Shown: positions 61,319 to 64,000 of the stretch, piece after piece
How positions within the stretch are numbered: position 1 is the first letter of the stretch
How the letters are laid out: the number at the start of each line of letters is the position of its first letter
Assembly (NCBI RefSeq): GCF_001949145.1
Contig: NW_019091409.1
Span: forward strand, 1,284,412-1,348,411
Source: Acanthaster planci
Lineage: Eukaryota; Echinodermata; Asteroidea; Valvatida; Acanthasteridae
Length of the DNA: 64,000 nucleotides
Reading direction: 5' to 3'
Translations under genes and position numbers: made by a program
The notes under the pieces: model-generated
Database searches by the model: none
Told to the model about the DNA's origin: nothing
Seen by the model: the letters and a program-made list of their open reading frames with translations, nothing else

Positions 61319-64000
61319 TAGCCTAACACTAACCCTAACAGTCCTGAATCGTCCAATTTTAATATGATTTTGCACACACCCAAGGTTACTAATGCACTGT
61401 AGATATATGCACGCTAGCGTATAGCCGGCCCAGGTTGGACATCTGACCATAGTGTTACGTAGCTCCATGATCTAACGTACTAGTAGTAGTACGGTCAGGA
61501 AGTCCACCTGGGCTACCCCGGTATATATGCACGCATGCCGCATGGTTGGAACCTTGGTTTTCGTATTTTATCATCAACATCGGCCAAGTCCCCAAAATTC
61601 GTTTCCCTCGACTTTCCTCATGCAATGCACTGTTGCCATACTTCTTCATATAAGACTTCAAACATACCCAGTTAAATACAGTTACTTTACGGGAGTGAGA
61701 CTCAAGTCCTAAGGATGGAGCGGGAGTGAGAGTCTGTGCCACGCGCTAGTGGGGCTAACTTACAGTGTACATGTGCCTTAAGAGTGTCAAGTGGTGTCCG
61801 TACATGAAACTCTTCCCGATGTTCTTTTAAATTCTGCCATCCAGCCACATGCAGTTATTGCCCCCAAACCGTCAGCAGTTACTGATAGTGATGTCATTGA
61901 CTTCGTTTATTTTCCAGGTTGAAATTTAAAAATTAAATGGACTTTCAAAAACTGCTGCCAACTACATTTGTATCGGAACTGATAATTTGTAACTTGTACA
62001 TGTACGTACATAGCAGTTGCAGTACATTTGTATCTATATGTATAAAGGGTGTTCATCACATCTCCCTACCTGTAGGAAAAATTGTGATGTACCCGGTAGC
62101 CATTGGAATATTCGATTTCGTTTAAGTCTCTGGAAAAGGTAAAGCAAAAAGTTTGATACATTATTTCTTGCATGTAGGCGTACATGTACCGGTACATGTA
62201 CATCTTGCCTGCAAAGTGTCAAAGCATAAGCATTGGTAAAGAAAACATGGGTGTGCAGACTTTTGGCCACTGTACAGATCAAAATGCAGGAAAGCTGCCA
62301 GTGTGCACAAATTGCAAGAACGTAGTTTATAGAGTCAAGGCACTTTCCGTGTAAATGACTTGTATAAATTACAAAGTGTTATTGTTACAAATGTTCACAG
62401 GAGTTATATGCACACATGTATTTGCCTTAAAAAAACAGGGTGGTAATATACCGGTATTTTATGATTTATCCAACGCACTGTAATAAGCATGTATGCTACA
62501 TTTTATGCACAGAGATTTTTTGAAATTAATACATGTAACCACACAAATACATGTATGCCAGTAGCCACCCATTTTTTCTTAACTACATGCATACATGTAC
62601 CTGCACCATTTCTAATGGTAACCGTACATGTACGTCTATAACCTGTACGTGTGCTGTCTAACCATTGAGAAATGCAAGCTTTTGAGTTAAAATTCATGGA
62701 CACATAGTCCTTTTTTTAATTTCTGAAAATGCCAGTCTGTAAAGTGGCACCTCATTTGCCAGATGAAGTGAGCACTTATTGAATCTTGGTTGACCTGCTT
62801 CAGGTTATTTGACCCTGTTGTGTGTCTGTAACAATAACGGACAATATGGAGATTTGGCAACAAAGTTGGATAGACTCATTCACAGACCCTGTGGTTGTTG
62901 ATGAAGCTGTAATATTGCCCAAGCCCGAGTAAAAAAAACACAACACAATCAAAGTCTATCAGCACGGCAGTGCACACCAGTCTCTACTCAGGACAGCACA
63001 ACAAAGGCGCTACGTGCCCTCGCATGTCATTGCAGCAAATTGGAGTTTCTTAATCCCATCATCGGTTCAAAACAAGACTGGTGTTGTTGTCCCACTGTCA
63101 TGCTTTTCCCTGCATCAGAATTCATCGGCACAGGGGTGCACAGTTTGAAAAAAAAACAGAAACCTTTTAGTTTGGATAGGCAGTGAAAAGACAGGTGAGA
63201 TTTTTGTCACCCGTTGCCAATGCTGCCACTACCACAATGCCGATTTGCCACGGGCAGAGCACTCGGCACACTGAACGGACTAGAAATTTCTTGCCTAATC
63301 TGTATTGATCTGCATAGTGGCTAAACTAAATATTATATGGTCGGGGTAGGTATGGCGGTGTTGTGAACTGGGGCAACAAGTGGTAAGTGTGTTTGCCCAG
63401 CTCGTCTTCAAGAGTGTGACAAGAGGAAGGCTACAGAATTTTGCCTTGTCGGTTTGGGTTAGCTGTTTGTCTTGTGGACAGGAGGAGTTTCAGGATCAAT
63501 CATCAAATCAAATATTTGAAGTCTGAAAGTGTGAAACTACTTCGTCTGTACCTTTGTAGCAAACTGAAATGATTATTTCTCTGTAACCATTTCTTCAAAT
63601 GAAATAAATGTTTGGAAAGACTTGTGTAAATGCAAATTGTACATGTTCATGTATGTATGTGACCCACACAGTCAAATATTAATTTAGTAAGAGTCTTGTA
63701 GTGGTCATTTAATGTTTTTTATTATTTTTTTTTAACAGAACATTCATTTGATTTATCTGTATACTCGTACATGTTACAATAGCTGTTACTGACAATCAAA
63801 GGGCCTCTTTGGTTGAGCAGTAAAATTTCCTTGTGCATTTACAAATCACTTTTTTTTTCATACAAATATATGTTTGTACCGGTAAGTTTAAAACGTCCAC
63901 ACATTTCAAGAAAGTGGGACAGTATCTTCCTTGTTTAAACCATGCTTACACATGTAAATCATGGAGGAATGAATGATCCCCTGTCAAGGAGACAGTTCAT

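Larger units (their letters stand above)
57198..64000. other. Downstream region, no gene recognised
   Basis: Holds the HHAT 3' UTR, with a possible AATAAA near 57508, a LINE remnant (58400-58980), a hairpin element (60030-60136) and a 38-bp direct duplication. A more GC-rich patch at about 60700-61000 could be a promoter or first exon, but no protein family was recognised. The last 2 kb is AT-rich with scattered TACATGTA motifs. Confidence 0.5.

Overview
This is eukaryotic genomic DNA with spliced genes, GT-AG introns of a few hundred bases to several kilobases, AATAAA polyadenylation signals, many small DNA transposons and one assembly gap. The proteins are animal ones. The gene set (taspase-1, COG2, Hedgehog acyltransferase, SAYSD1), the intron density and the repeat style suggest a marine invertebrate deuterostome, perhaps an echinoderm or a hemichordate or amphioxus relative. 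That placement is an inference; no diagnostic marker is present.

Five genes could be reconstructed exon by exon, with phases matching at every junction. (1) 782-9416 (+): an M14 A/B-type carboxypeptidase domain whose upstream exons were not found. It appears to have lost three active-site residues. (2) 13206-19976 (-): taspase-1 (TASP1), 10 exons, one intron with a GC donor. (3) 22192-24140 (+): SAYSD1, two coding exons. (4) 26095-42302 (-): COG2, 18 exons, complete, interrupted only in an intron by the N gap at 35924-36660. (5) 45343-57197 (+): Hedgehog acyltransferase HHAT, 11 coding exons, catalytic Asp and His retained. TASP1/SAYSD1 and COG2/HHAT are divergent pairs; SAYSD1/COG2 are convergent. 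The products work in different places (secreted protease fold, nuclear protease, ER-translocon quality control, Golgi tethering, ER-lumen palmitoylation). Nothing suggests a shared pathway beyond the secretory-route theme of SAYSD1, COG2 and HHAT.

Introns and spacers are rich in mobile DNA: a decayed antisense LINE inside the carboxypeptidase gene, a second LINE remnant downstream of HHAT, two hAT elements with perfect 8-bp target duplications, two piggyBac-type TTAA elements related to each other, a nested pair of TIR elements (a pogo-like one inside a TAA-flanked one), several hairpin MITEs, a tRNA-derived SINE-like block, and two copies of a repeat with a hammerhead-like core. Several tandem repeats lie in COG2 introns. 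A recent duplication copied the 3' end and splice donor of COG2 exon 1.

The most interesting item is the carboxypeptidase. It has an open, correctly spliced frame but substitutions at the first zinc ligand (His to Asp), the oxyanion Arg (to Ser) and the general-base Glu (to Lys), which points to a pseudoenzyme. From about 57.2 kb to the end there is no recognisable gene.
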